Notes under the pieces: generated by a model
Told to the model about the DNA's origin: nothing
Database searches by the model: none
The model's input: the letters and a program-made list of their open reading frames with translations, nothing else
Program-made: the position numbers and the translations under genes
Shown here: in pieces, positions 1-60,607 of the stretch
Layout of the letters: each line of letters starts with the position of its first letter
Position numbering within the stretch: position 1 is the first letter of the stretch
Assembly (NCBI GenBank): GCA_025642075.2
Contig: JAODUO010000132.1
Coordinates: 741,118 to 805,117 of the forward strand
Source: Ridgeia piscesae
Lineage: Eukaryota; Annelida; Polychaeta; Sabellida; Siboglinidae
Length of the DNA stretch: 64,000 nucleotides
Direction of reading: 5' to 3'

Positions 1-50209
<50,209 letters not shown>

Positions 50210-50315
50210 TGACCTCTTTCATCATCATAGTCATAAATAGTAATTATGCGACCCATCGTCACCATAATATGTTCATCCTCATCCTTCTCTAACTTAGAAC
50301 ATTTTATTTTGTGGT

Positions 50316-50321
50316 AATAAA
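50316..50321 (+). terminator. FREM2: Poly(A) signal AATAAA of FREM2-like gene
   Basis: A canonical AATAAA lies 107 bp after the stop codon, in a T-rich/A-rich context ending in an A run near 50350. It implies a short 3' UTR. Confidence 0.7.
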
Positions 50322-50329
50322 AACTATTT

Positions 50330-52640
50330 CATTCAGGTTTATTTGTTTAAAAAAAAAGCATTGTAAAACTTAACAATTTTAGAAAGTATAAGTTTTTTTA
50401 CCTCTGCCAATTTATAAAATGGCAGACTGATCAGATGAGCCAAAGTTGAACGAGTCAATGAAATAGTCTCTTCTGTGTACACAAAGTGACGTTCATAACA
50501 GTTCATTTGTTTGCCTGATATTGTGTTAGATCGTGAACTTTGTACCTGGTCAACCAGGCCTAACTTTATTCAAACGAAACAGTGGTGAATACTTTAAAGC
50601 ATTCCTTGCATTTAAGACTGTCATGAAACTGTTTGTAGCATCTTTTGTTGGTATTTAAAGCAACAACATTGTGCTTATTGTACAGTTTATAAGGCATCAC
50701 ACAATGGACTACAATCATAATAGGACACACTGTGTTTAAACATGTCATCTGGTGTGTTATCTCTTTTTAAACTGACACGTTAAGTGTAAGTGACCATATT
50801 TGTGTTTTGTTTATTTTATTTATTATGCAGATCGGTAGACCATTCTGCAATGCATACATTGCTAGGACCCGATGTTTACTTCTGTGTGGCTGTGTCATTT
50901 GCGCAGTAGACAAACACTTGCTCATTGCTGGCACGCAGAGAAGTTTACAGTAATCTAATGTGTCCTCTACCCAAATTACTTGAGCAGGAGGCCAAGAACT
51001 CAATATGTATACCGCTATAACGACAAAATGTAATTTATGACATGTTCAGCTCTGTAGGAGAGCAGATAATCATGTAATTATAATTTAGAGTGTGATATAT
51101 ATTTGTCATCATTACATAATGGTGTACTGTTAGTGGTCGTGTGTTCATTGTAAAGTGATAACTGCCAACACTTACAGATAGTTTGGGTGTCTCCCAGGTG
51201 AGAATAAAATCGAAAATAGTAAATAAAATTTTCCAGATTTTGGTGAAGGTGAAAATCACCCTGGTTGTCAAGAAGTCTAACTGATTTTTGCTTTAGACTA
51301 ATGTCTATTCAACAACAGTGAACTGTTGAAACTCACCAAGAAATCTCTAACTGTATCCCTTCCCTTTCCCCTTCTTTCGAGGCCCAGCAAAACCGACACC
51401 CGCAGTAAATCTCAAACCTACTGGAAGGTAAAAGTCAGAAGTTGGCATGTACACAACCGTGTGTGCAGTTGTCATTACAGAGTAACATAGAGTTGTCAGT
51501 CATCATTACAGTGTGACGTCAGTTCAGTAGTCATAAATGTGGTCATGTGACACGTACAGCACTGGTGACAGGGTCACAGACACCCCAAGGTAGACCTCAG
51601 TCACTGGCATAGACAACTGTACAAGGTAGATAATCACGGATCTAACTTAAACTCACCCGATCGCCCAAGACGAGTAGAAATTCCTGGGGAGTTGTAACTT
51701 TTGGCCTGCACTATTCACTATTCTGTCGGGCAAGCAAGTAGCCGGTAGCTATTTCCACTGATTTTGTAAGGTCAGTATACAAATTGCAAGTCAACATACA
51801 AATTTGCATAAAATGTTGTATTTTGACAAAGTTCACCAAAAATAGGGACTAGGGATTTGTTTTGGAAATGAGTAACATTTTAAAGCTACTAGTCGAGTGG
51901 TTAAATTTCAATCCATTGGTATGTTTTGTCACAGTAGCATCAGTGGCTATTATTTTCTGTAGGTACAGGAAATTATAGTATCGTACTGTTTTTGTACAAA
52001 CATAGGGTATATTTCTGATATTAATATAAATTATTTTAACCTATTTTATCAGTTAAGTTGTTTTAAGGTTTGTGACATGCTGTACGTTGTATGAATGTTT
52101 AATCACTGAATGTGGGAAATGCTGCTGTTAAACATACTTACATTCTCACCGAAAGAATGATTACTGTAGAAATGTGCCATAAAGATTTGTTAGTGTTAAT
52201 ATGAAGAGCAACTATCACAGCATGTGTGTCCGTAATACCACCTGATTTGTTTTATACGAGTGATTTGTAATAATAAATTAATACTATTGTTACAGGTGTT
52301 CCCAGTGTTACATCTTGTGGGGTTAAAGTTAGTGTTGCAAAAGGCTAGGCTAACAAAAATGGGCCAAGTGTCCATGAAGTCCTTTGTACTATAATGTGAT
52401 TGTCAATCATAGTGGCACTACAACATGGAGTGTCAATGCAAAATGATAGAAACTGTTCCATCCTATCCCAATAACTACAACACACGTCCATAAACATGAA
52501 CCACCACTTCACAAGCCAGAGGGGGTGTTGGTGGCTTACATTAATCACAGAACACCATGTGTTGAAACATGGGAGGAAAAGCTGATCATATTATCCAGTT
52601 ATCTCGGTACTTTCCAGTTTGGACAGTTTACGTTTGGGCC
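50330..52640. other. Intergenic, no recognisable feature
   Basis: Between the FREM2-like poly(A) signal and the TIR element I see no gene, RNA or clear repeat. Confidence 0.45.
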
Positions 52641-52650
52641 AATCATGGCC

Positions 52651-54006
52651 ACACATGGAGTCCAATACATTTGTATTGGAAAGTTTTAAAATACTTTTTG
52701 AAGTATGTACATTTTATTTTTAGGAATTAAAAGTATTTGTATACTTTCCTAGTGTTTGAATTTTTTTAATACCTTAAAATACTGTTTTCAAATACATAGG
52801 ACATGGTTAACAATTGCAATTTAAAATTATTCTAGATTTGCTTCTCAAAAGTCGAATAATTTTACTGTATGATTTAGCAATTCAATCAGAAATAATGATA
52901 AAGCCAATATGAGACCAATCAGGCATATTTGTATTGGAAAGTTTTTAAATACTTTTTAAAGTATTTACATTTTATTTTTAGTAATTAAAAGTATTTATAT
53001 ACTTTCCTAGTATTTGAATTTTTTAAATACCTTAAAATAGTGTTTTCAAATACATAGGACATGGTTAACAATTGCAGTTTAAAATTATTCTTGATTTACT
53101 TCTCAAAAGTCGAATCATTTTACTGTGTCATTTAGCAATTCAATCAGAAATAATACTAAAGCCAATTTAACCAATATGAGACCAATCAGGCACTTTACAC
53201 CAGCCTGCTCATTTCCTTTGTGTGCTAGTAGAAGTCTGGCTCAGTTGAGCAAGCCCTTTGTTCAGGCCAGGTATCTCAAATTAAATAGATCATCTTGCAT
53301 AATCAAGTAACTATTGTATGCCGCCACCTGGCAGTGATAGCGGATGGGGAAATAGATCTCCAAGAACAGCTGATATAAGTTCACTGTTTCAACAAACATG
53401 GACTGAGAGTAAGTTTGGCGAAGACGGAGGTAATGTGCGTGGGTTTTAAGACTCTTAGGTGGTTTACCTCCAAACAACCCAGACTTGGGCTAACACAGGA
53501 GTTGTCCTCTCTAGAATTAGCGAGTCCACTACAGGTTACACATTTATGTGGGATCTTTTACTACCCCTGGCATAGACACCAGATACAAGGGACCACCAGC
53601 TTTTAGTCTCTTCCGAAAGACATGGGCTAATGTGGAATGAACGAAATTGCCTAAGTTTCGAAACAGCGGTATGTGGGATTGAACCACCGTCCCCTCAATT
53701 GACAGTCCGGCGCTCTGAATAAATGAAAAGCTTGTCTGTTCTCATTGCCATGATTGTGTGAAAAGGTTGTGGAGGAATGATTCTAGGGCCCAATGCAGTC
53801 ATTTAGCCTTGCAGTGACAGCTCACACAGATGCATACATCACTGATATCTTTTACCTGTATATAGTAATATATCTTTGAAGTGAAAACGTATTTGAAATA
53901 CTTTCCAATGTATCTGTATTTAGATATTTTGACATTTCAAAATATTTGAATCCCCCAAGAGTATATTTGAATTTAAATACATTTGAATGTATTTGACCAC
54001 ATGTCT
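52651..54006. mobile_element. 1.36-kb nonautonomous TIR element with 10-bp target duplication
   Basis: The left end ACACATGGAGTCCAATACAT and the reverse complement of the right end AGACATGTGGTCAAATACAT match at 16 of these 20 positions. Both ends are flanked by the identical direct repeat AATCATGGCC (52641-52650 and 54007-54016). The interior has a 260-bp tandem duplication (about 52668-52927 and 52928-53195) and a SINE-like insertion (53518-53712). There is no transposase. The 8-10 bp duplication suggests hAT or Mutator; the superfamily is unresolved. Confidence 0.7.
53518..53712 (-). mobile_element. SINE-like dispersed repeat nested in the TIR element
   Basis: The minus strand begins AGAGCGCCGGACTGTCAATT and has a B box, GGTTCAATCCC, like a tRNA-derived SINE. 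Its distal part (GGGATCTTTTACTACCCCTG on the plus strand) recurs at 41185-41290 and, more diverged, at 12190-12390. Confidence 0.55.
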
Positions 54007-54335
54007 AATCATGGCCGGCATAACATGTAATGTTAGAAAGAACGGGTGCAAAATACATTAGTAACACTACCACTGGCCAGTGAAGATGGCACACATGATA
54101 TTGATGGTCCAACTAGTAATTATTGGGATGTCTTGGAATGGAGAAGTGTTTGTAGGGTACCTACGTCAGTCCTGACCAGTGAAGACCACAATTAGCACAC
54201 AGTACAATTAATAAACAAACTTCTATATAGGACATCTGACGGGGCTGTGTAGCACAACTGTGGGAACACCGAAGCAACATTTAATAGCATAACTTCTAAA
54301 CTGTTTCGCATACACAATGACATAGCAAACAATTT

Positions 54336-54341
54336 TTTATT
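54336..54341 (-). terminator. Candidate poly(A) signal of zinc finger gene
   Basis: TTTATT on the plus strand is AATAAA on the minus strand, about 530 bp after the zinc finger stop codon. I saw no nearer AATAAA on that strand. If used, the 3' UTR contains the GTCATACAGTGTCACTG minisatellite. Confidence 0.4.
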
Positions 54342-54519
54342 TATCTGTAACATTCACATAGCTGTTAGGATAAAGCTGATAACTCTTAACTAAATCATCG
54401 TAGTCTAAGACTGGCAGCATCATGTCCCACTCTCCATATTCCTACTGTCCTGTGACTGTCCTGTATGGTCACTGTTCTACTAATGTGTATTTCCCTGTAA
54501 GGTCACAATTCTCCTGCAG

Positions 54520-54905
54520 TTTCACTAATGTGTCACACTGTTGGCTTGTGTCATGCAGTATAATTGCTGTGTCATACAATGTCACTGATTTCATGTGTCA
54601 TATAATCTCACTGATCTCGTGTCATACAGTGTCACTTATGTCCTTATGTATGTATCATACCATGTCAATGTTGTCCTATGTCATACAATGTCACGGATGT
54701 TACGTGTCATACAGTGTCGCTTATGTCATGTGTCTTACAGTGTCACTGCTGTCCTGTGCCATACACTGTCGATGTCATCTTGTGTCATACAGTGTCACTG
54801 ATGTCCTGTGTCAGACACTGTCAATGCTGTCCTATGTCATACAGTGTCACTGCTGTCCTGTGTCACACAGTGTCACTGCTGTCCTGTCTGCGTGTCCTGT
54901 AATGT
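54520..54905. repeat. ~25-bp minisatellite in the zinc finger 3' end/3' UTR
   Basis: The unit is like GTGTCATACAGTGTCACTGC followed by TGTCCT, about 14 copies. The closest variants (CCTGTAATGTCACTGCTGTC) are the last codons of the zinc finger frame, so the array overlaps the stop codon. Confidence 0.85.
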
Positions 54906-57881
54906 CACTGCTGTCTCTCCAGTAGTTGACATATCACTGACAAGGATGTAGACTCCCTCTGAATCGAGTGAGAGCGGTGCATAGACAATAGTTTCGTTGG
55001 AGGCGGAGGGGACGACCTGACTGTCCCATGCAAAGCCTTCCTTCTCCTCCACCACTGTCAGCACTCCAGATGCAGACTCCGGCGCTCCTCCACTGCGTTC
55101 CCACAGCCCTATGGAGGAGACGGAGCTGTCCACACTGCTCATCTCCACTCCAATGTGGGAAGGGCTGGTCACTGAACACAACTCCCAGCCAGTTGTGGCT
55201 GGACCCTCGCCTTTGACGTTCGAGTTTAACGTCGCAGCAATGTCAACAATGCCGGGCTCCGCGGTGGTGTCCGACTGACATGGGACGGAAGATGGAGCAA
55301 TGTGTCTTCGACTGTCAGAGCAGAACTTCAGTGAGGACGGCATCAAAATGTCAGCGGTCTGCCCGCCCACTGGCTCTTGGGGTTCGGCAAGTTCACTTAT
55401 CTGAGGTGTGGATTCAGTCTTCGGGTGTTCTGACCAAGCAGGGGTGTTATCTGAAGCTTCAGCCATCACCTGCGTCACTTTTGAGTTAGAATTCGTTGAG
55501 TCCAGCTCAGGTTTGTGCCATATTTCTATCACCACCTCCGATGGCGTCACTGGTGCGCCCGGTTGTTCCTGGTCGTCTGACCAATTGAACACATCCCTGA
55601 GTTTCCCATTAGTGATCTTGTGAATGCCCATGACATGTCGCCGCAAGATGGAGTTGTCGTTAAACGTCGACTTGCACAGTTTGCACCGGTAGGGGCGCTC
55701 CCCGGTGTGAATGCGGTTGTGTCGGACAAGTGCCGCTTTCTGAGTGAAGCCTTTCTTGCAGGTCTCGCACTCAAACGGGCGCACTTGCCTGTGTATCAGC
55801 TGATGGGCGTTGAGAGACTGTTGTCCTTTGAATGCCTTCCCGCACACTTTACACGGGAAGTTGCGTTCGTTCGTGTGTTTGAGTTTGTGCATCTTGAGCG
55901 ACGCCTTACCGTGGAAAGCCACCCCACATGTGTCGCACGCGTACGGTTTCATGTGCAGATGCTCGCGGTTCTGGTGATATTTGTAAGCGGTGATGTTGCG
56001 GCACAGTTTACCACATAAGGTGCATAGGTACGCCTTTGGTCTGTTCCTGATTCCCTTGTGTATGGCGTCTGTGTGCACCTTCAGAGCAAACTTGCTCCTG
56101 AGTTTCTTGCCGCACACATCACACGGAAAGACCTGATTGGTGTGAAACACCATGTGTTGTTTCAGGTCTTTTGGCAGCGCAAACATCTTGCTGCAAACCT
56201 GGCACTGTAGTGTCTTCGCGATGTGATGACGGTACATGTGATTACGGAAGTTACGTGAGAACTTTGTGATGTAGCTGCAATGTTCGCAACCGTAGAGCGG
56301 CAGACGGAGTTTGATAGCAGGTGACGCTTTTTCGTCTGTCTTCACCTCCTGTCCGTGTCTCTTCACCAGATGAGAGTTTAGCAGATAGGAAGTTGCAAAC
56401 TTCTTGCTGCACAAAGTACACATGTGTGTCTTACTGTGCCAGCGCTGGTGCTCGCTCAAGTCCTTCTTGAAGCCAAACTTCTTGCCACAGATGCTGCACT
56501 CGTGAGTGCGCTCCATGTGCATGCGCTGCATGTGATATCGTAAGTTCTGCTTGGACGTTGTCTGATGACTACACATGGTGCATTTCACTGGGCTCTCCCC
56601 AAACCAACTTTCCTCCTCCTCCTCCAGCTCTTCCTTGTCGTTTACGTCAGTACCACTTTTCCAAATGCTTGGGTCTGTGGTTTCTGGCTGGGGAGAATCA
56701 GCCTTGACCTCGGGGTCAATGTCACAGGTGGTCACTTCAGCTGCATCCGATAGCTGCTGTGTGACACTGGCAATTGTAAATGACACATCAGAAAAACCAT
56801 CGTCTGTTCGCGTGTCATCTTCTGGTTGTGTGTTACTCTTCAACATGTCTTGATGTTGCTGGGAGATATGTCGCTCGAGCAGATACGCTTTCGCCATTTT
56901 CTTATGGCAATAGTCACAGGAGAACTCTTTCTTGTGCCAATGTTTGTGCTCAACGAGGTCCTTCTTCAAGCCGAACGTTTTGTCACACTGATCACATGTG
57001 AAGTCATGTGACATATGCATGCGTTTGCGATGTTGGTTAAGGCTCCTTGATGATGTGGTGCAGTATTTACACTCTCTACACTGCCACTCCCATTTGACCA
57101 CACCAGAAACACTGCATGGAGTATCTGCATCACTCAATCTGCCTCTCACACTTCTTCGTTGGCTAAATTTCTCTTTTGCTAATTTGTGTGTGCTATGGTT
57201 CCTTGGACTGCTTCTTTCAACATCACCACCAATTTTTTTCACACACTGCTTTGCATTGGCGCCTTTCTCTTTCATGTGATTATGTCTTGGAGTAGACTTA
57301 CTGCAGTTTGTTTTCTTTATTGGGGTAGGACTAAATGATCTTGGTTTGATTGTTCGTTTACTTTGCCGTGTTACTGCCGCTACTGGTTTTTCTGTTGCCA
57401 TGGTTAACTGTTTCCGTGGTCTGCCTCGCTTTCGTGGAGATTTCCCTGGCGCCTCAGTTGTCACTTTACTGACGATGTCACGTGCACGTTGTCCGACAGC
57501 ATCGGAGTCGGGAGTATCAACATTCCCATCACCGACGACTAGAGGTAAAAGCTCTGGTTTTAATTCCGGCTCTACTACGTCTACACAGCCAGGAGCAAAA
57601 CGTGACCCAGGCTGTCCTTTCAATTTGTTTTCGGCAACTGACACCCACGATCGTAAAATGTCATGAGTTTTCTCTAGAGCGTGCCACGGTCCGCTAACTT
57701 CGAGCAGTCCGCGATCGCTCGAAGTCGAACATGTTACTGTTACACTGTTCTCGGGCAGTCGAACAAGCAACTCGCGAACGAGAAATGAAGCTTTCGCCGT
57801 CAAATCACCGGGAAGAATATCAGCAAATTCCGCTGCTATTTGAGCTGTCACAGCACCAAATATCATTTCCGATGTCAACAT
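54873..57881 (-). CDS. Multi-C2H2 zinc finger protein with AT-hook (1002 aa)
   Basis: A single uninterrupted frame; ATG at 57881-57879 has A at -3 and an in-frame TAA lies 15 codons upstream, supporting this start. Residues 1-90 are a helical-looking N-terminal segment I do not recognise. An AT-hook (PRKRGRPRK, residues 149-157) sits in a basic region. Fourteen C2H2 fingers lie at about 268-289, 296-316, 322-343, 434-455, 462-482, 488-509, 532-553, 560-580, 587-608, 620-641, 649-669, 677-697, 705-725 and 733-754. Only the linker before finger 14 is the canonical TGERPY. The first nine fingers form three related triplets. The C-terminal 240 residues are acidic and Ser/Thr-rich, without fingers. 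It is probably a nuclear DNA-binding regulator; target and orthology are unknown. Coding GC content and codon use look like the FREM2-like exons, and there are no breaks. Confidence 0.93.
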   Translation of the reverse strand: MLTSEMIFGAVTAQIAAEFADILPGDLTAKASFLVRELLVRLPENSVTVTCSTSSDRGLLEVSGPWHALEKTHDILRSWVSVAENKLKGQPGSRFAPGCVDVVEPELKPELLPLVVGDGNVDTPDSDAVGQRARDIVSKVTTEAPGKSPRKRGRPRKQLTMATEKPVAAVTRQSKRTIKPRSFSPTPIKKTNCSKSTPRHNHMKEKGANAKQCVKKIGGDVERSSPRNHSTHKLAKEKFSQRRSVRGRLSDADTPCSVSGVVKWEWQCRECKYCTTSSRSLNQHRKRMHMSHDFTCDQCDKTFGLKKDLVEHKHWHKKEFSCDYCHKKMAKAYLLERHISQQHQDMLKSNTQPEDDTRTDDGFSDVSFTIASVTQQLSDAAEVTTCDIDPEVKADSPQPETTDPSIWKSGTDVNDKEELEEEEESWFGESPVKCTMCSHQTTSKQNLRYHMQRMHMERTHECSICGKKFGFKKDLSEHQRWHSKTHMCTLCSKKFATSYLLNSHLVKRHGQEVKTDEKASPAIKLRLPLYGCEHCSYITKFSRNFRNHMYRHHIAKTLQCQVCSKMFALPKDLKQHMVFHTNQVFPCDVCGKKLRSKFALKVHTDAIHKGIRNRPKAYLCTLCGKLCRNITAYKYHQNREHLHMKPYACDTCGVAFHGKASLKMHKLKHTNERNFPCKVCGKAFKGQQSLNAHQLIHRQVRPFECETCKKGFTQKAALVRHNRIHTGERPYRCKLCKSTFNDNSILRRHVMGIHKITNGKLRDVFNWSDDQEQPGAPVTPSEVVIEIWHKPELDSTNSNSKVTQVMAEASDNTPAWSEHPKTESTPQISELAEPQEPVGGQTADILMPSSLKFCSDSRRHIAPSSVPCQSDTTAEPGIVDIAATLNSNVKGEGPATTGWELCSVTSPSHIGVEMSSVDSSVSSIGLWERSGGAPESASGVLTVVEEKEGFAWDSQVVPSASNETIVYAPLSLDSEGVYILVSDMSTTGETAVTLQDTQTGQQ

Positions 57882-57990
57882 CGTTGGCCGGAACAGAAAT
57901 GTACTAAGTATACCGTAATAATATTACAAACCATACATTTTCTGTACCGCATTCACAGAAATTCCGTTTCACTACCAAATTATCGACCAA

Positions 57991-58004
57991 GCGCCATCTG
58001 GTGG
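57991..58004 (-). promoter_or_regulatory. CTCF-like motif upstream of zinc finger gene
   Basis: The minus strand reads CCACCAGATGGCGC, which fits the bilaterian CTCF core CCASYAGRKGGC. It is 110 bp upstream of the zinc finger start codon. Binding is inferred from the motif alone. Confidence 0.45.
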
Positions 58005-58408
58005 TAAATTACGCATACATTGCCTGCGATAAGTCTAAAAATTAAACTGAATATTTGTTTCTACCACTCGCTCGCTGTAGTCAGTGTCTGCTGTAGTGAA
58101 CGCGACTAGCCACGGCTATACGTTATATATGTGGATAACAGTGGGTTACATATACTTCATAAATTAAATAAACGCCAGTTTACGAAAGACCGTCTCCTCT
58201 TCCATGCACTTTGAACGACTTCACTCTTGCATAACCACATACGTACGAGCGACCATAGTTCTAGGCACCGAGTAGGCCACGGCGAGCGACGACTTACTCA
58301 GTTCCTGCCTAACACGACCGATGACAAGATGACAATATAAAATTTAATGTTGTGTGTAAATTTAGACCAAATACAGAGTATGGATAGTATTACTACTACA
58401 TCTAACAA
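58005..58408. other. Upstream region of zinc finger gene
   Basis: It likely contains the promoter, but no TATA box or initiator can be assigned with confidence. Confidence 0.3.
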
Positions 58409-58409
58409 C

Positions 58410-58446
<37 letters not shown>

Positions 58447-58496
58447 GCGTGTGCGTGTGCGTGTGCGTGTGCGGGCGGGCGTGCGTGCGTGTGTGT
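58409..58496. repeat. (TG)n then (CGTGTG)n microsatellite
   Basis: GTGTGTGTG followed by GTGCGTGTGCGTGTGCGG, with Z-DNA potential. Confidence 0.9.
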
Positions 58497-58734
58497 AACG
58501 TCAGTACTTAAGTCTACCGGTTTACTTCGCCCAAAGACTCGATCAGTTGTATTCGGGTTATTCCAAATTTGTGATTCGATAAAATCCCGGCCAACTATCA
58601 ATATCTGTAATATTTCAATAAACATGATACGCCAAAACAATTATGTCAGTGCTGCATGTTACGGGACAAAATATATTTTACTTTTCCAATAATTAATCCA
58701 TTAAGATATAAACTACATAAAACTTGAACATTAA

Positions 58735-58860
58735 ATTATTACTCCCTCCCTCTCTCCCTCAGCCCTCCCACTCTTCCTACCCCCATCCCTTCCTACCTCC
58801 CTTCCTCCCTCCCTCCCTCCCTCTCTCCCTCTCACTCCCTCTTCCTCCGATCCTCCCTCC
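58735..58860. repeat. CCCT-rich pyrimidine tract
   Basis: CCCTCCCTCTCTCCCTCAGC and CCTCCCTCCCTCCCTCCC; strongly strand-asymmetric, with H-DNA potential. Confidence 0.8.
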
Positions 58861-59599
58861 TCTGTCTCTGCGTCACACTATATCTATCCCGTTTTCCTTA
58901 TTCTTTCCCACTCTTCTCTGCTCGTCTACACCCCTCTTCCTCCACGTTTTCGCGCGCCATTCTTTTTTTTTTGGTACCCATTCTCTCGTTCTCATTAAGG
59001 CGCACATGAATTCGGTCATGGCTATTTGCATATATCTACACGAACGTCGAAGCTATTTATGCCATACAAAGCAATTGTGTAATACCTGCCATGCTTCATT
59101 GACATTATCACAGTTTAACACAGACAATGCAATCCGTCAATTGGTGTTGGACATTCTTGGCATAGCTTGCTACGCCAGAACGCAGGGGTTGACAACATGT
59201 AACTTCGCCATATCGGTGACTTGCACGTGAAGGGTGCAACGACCAATAGCATGGAATCGTTGGGGTCAAAATGTAGTTCTCCCCGTTAACAGTGCAATGC
59301 CAACTTCATATGTTTCTTGGTTTGTTCGATTGGGGTCGAGTGCAGCAGACGATGCACGTTTGACACTCAATGTTGTGTGACAGTTGGTCTCAACTAAGCT
59401 GCACACAAGGTGGAGTTTAAGATGTCAGCAGACACTAGGATATCAACAGATGCCGAAACACAACGAGGACGGGCACAGATTGGACGGTGCAATTACTCGA
59501 AGGTATGAACGTTTATGGTTTGTGGTGGAAAGACAACTAATGCTCGTACGTTCCATTATTGTTATATAATCATATTTGTGATTCAATGCATGTTTCAGT

Positions 59600-59834
59600 T
59601 GTAATCCCCTCTACCATAATTTTACCTTTAACAGCATCAAAATTACAATGTGTTCAGAATTGCTTAGCAAGGATTGAAACTAGGTCTCCATGTTTTATTT
59701 GTTATATGCGGCTTCTAAAGTCATCGCATTGTCTTCCTGTCCGATATCGTATTATCTTTAAGATCTTTAAATTCATTGCTTACTCCGATGAGAAAGGTTG
59801 CCTAGCTACGATCATTTATAGTTTTTATCCCTAA
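59600..59834 (+). pseudogene. Non-LTR retrotransposon reverse transcriptase relic
   Basis: The plus frame encodes SKLQCVQNCLARIETRSP, then LLKSSHCLPVRYRIIFKIFK followed by FIAYSDEKG. KLQ.VQN..AR....L.S.H.LPVRYRI.FKI is the conserved C-terminal end of the reverse transcriptase region of jockey/CR1-type LINEs. Only about 75 codons remain before a stop. Confidence 0.65.
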
Positions 59835-59863
59835 AGTCAATACCATTGTTGGGACAAGTGCTG

Positions 59864-60607
59864 TTGCCTGTTTAAGCTGTGTGGAAAACAAAATGATGAT
59901 CACTATGCTGATCGGTGTTGTTAATATCTTAATTAAAATAAATTGGCTTAGTCTACAGCTGTTATATGTTTTTTATTTTATGTTATGTATTCTTGTTTAC
60001 CAATTTGAGTTATATGGAATTATGTGAATTATGTGAATTATGTATCAACATTTAAAGTAATTCCTTGTTACATTTTACGAAGGAAAAAATGGCGACGATG
60101 TGTGCGCCATCTTGGTTTCACGTCGCCTGTTGTAGAACATTCCTATCCATAAATCTGCATGGATGAATAATTATAGGTTTACATGTTAACATGTTTAATG
60201 TATCATATGATATAATATAACACATAAACGATGTGTTTGCCTGTTTAAGCCAACACGAATGTGGAAAACAAAATTACGATCACTATGCTGATTGGTGTTA
60301 TTAATATCTTAATTAAAATAAACTGACTTAGTCTACATCTGTTATATGTTTATTATTTTATGTTATGTATTCTTGTTTACAAATTTGAGTTACATGAAAT
60401 TATACGAATTAAGTATCAACATTTAAAAGTAATTCCTTGTTACATTTTACGAAGGACAAAATGGCGACGATGTGTGCGCCATCTTGGTTTCACGTCGCCT
60501 GGTGTAAAACATACCTATCCATAACTGTGCATGGATGAATAATTATAGTTTCGCATGTTAACATGTTTAATGTATCATATGATATAATATAACATATAAA
60601 CGATGTT
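59864..60607. repeat. 373-bp direct tandem duplication
   Basis: Two copies, each from TTGCCTGTTTAAGC to ATAAACGATG, about 95% alike by eye. Each holds AAAATGGCGACGATG and GCGCCATCTTGGTTTC. It follows the LINE relic and may be its 3' UTR. Confidence 0.9.

Noticed and set aside
54422..54925. 167-codon plus-strand frame with Cys/Val/Ser repeats
   Set aside because: It overlaps the zinc finger 3' end on the other strand and is formed by the GTGTCACTG repeat.
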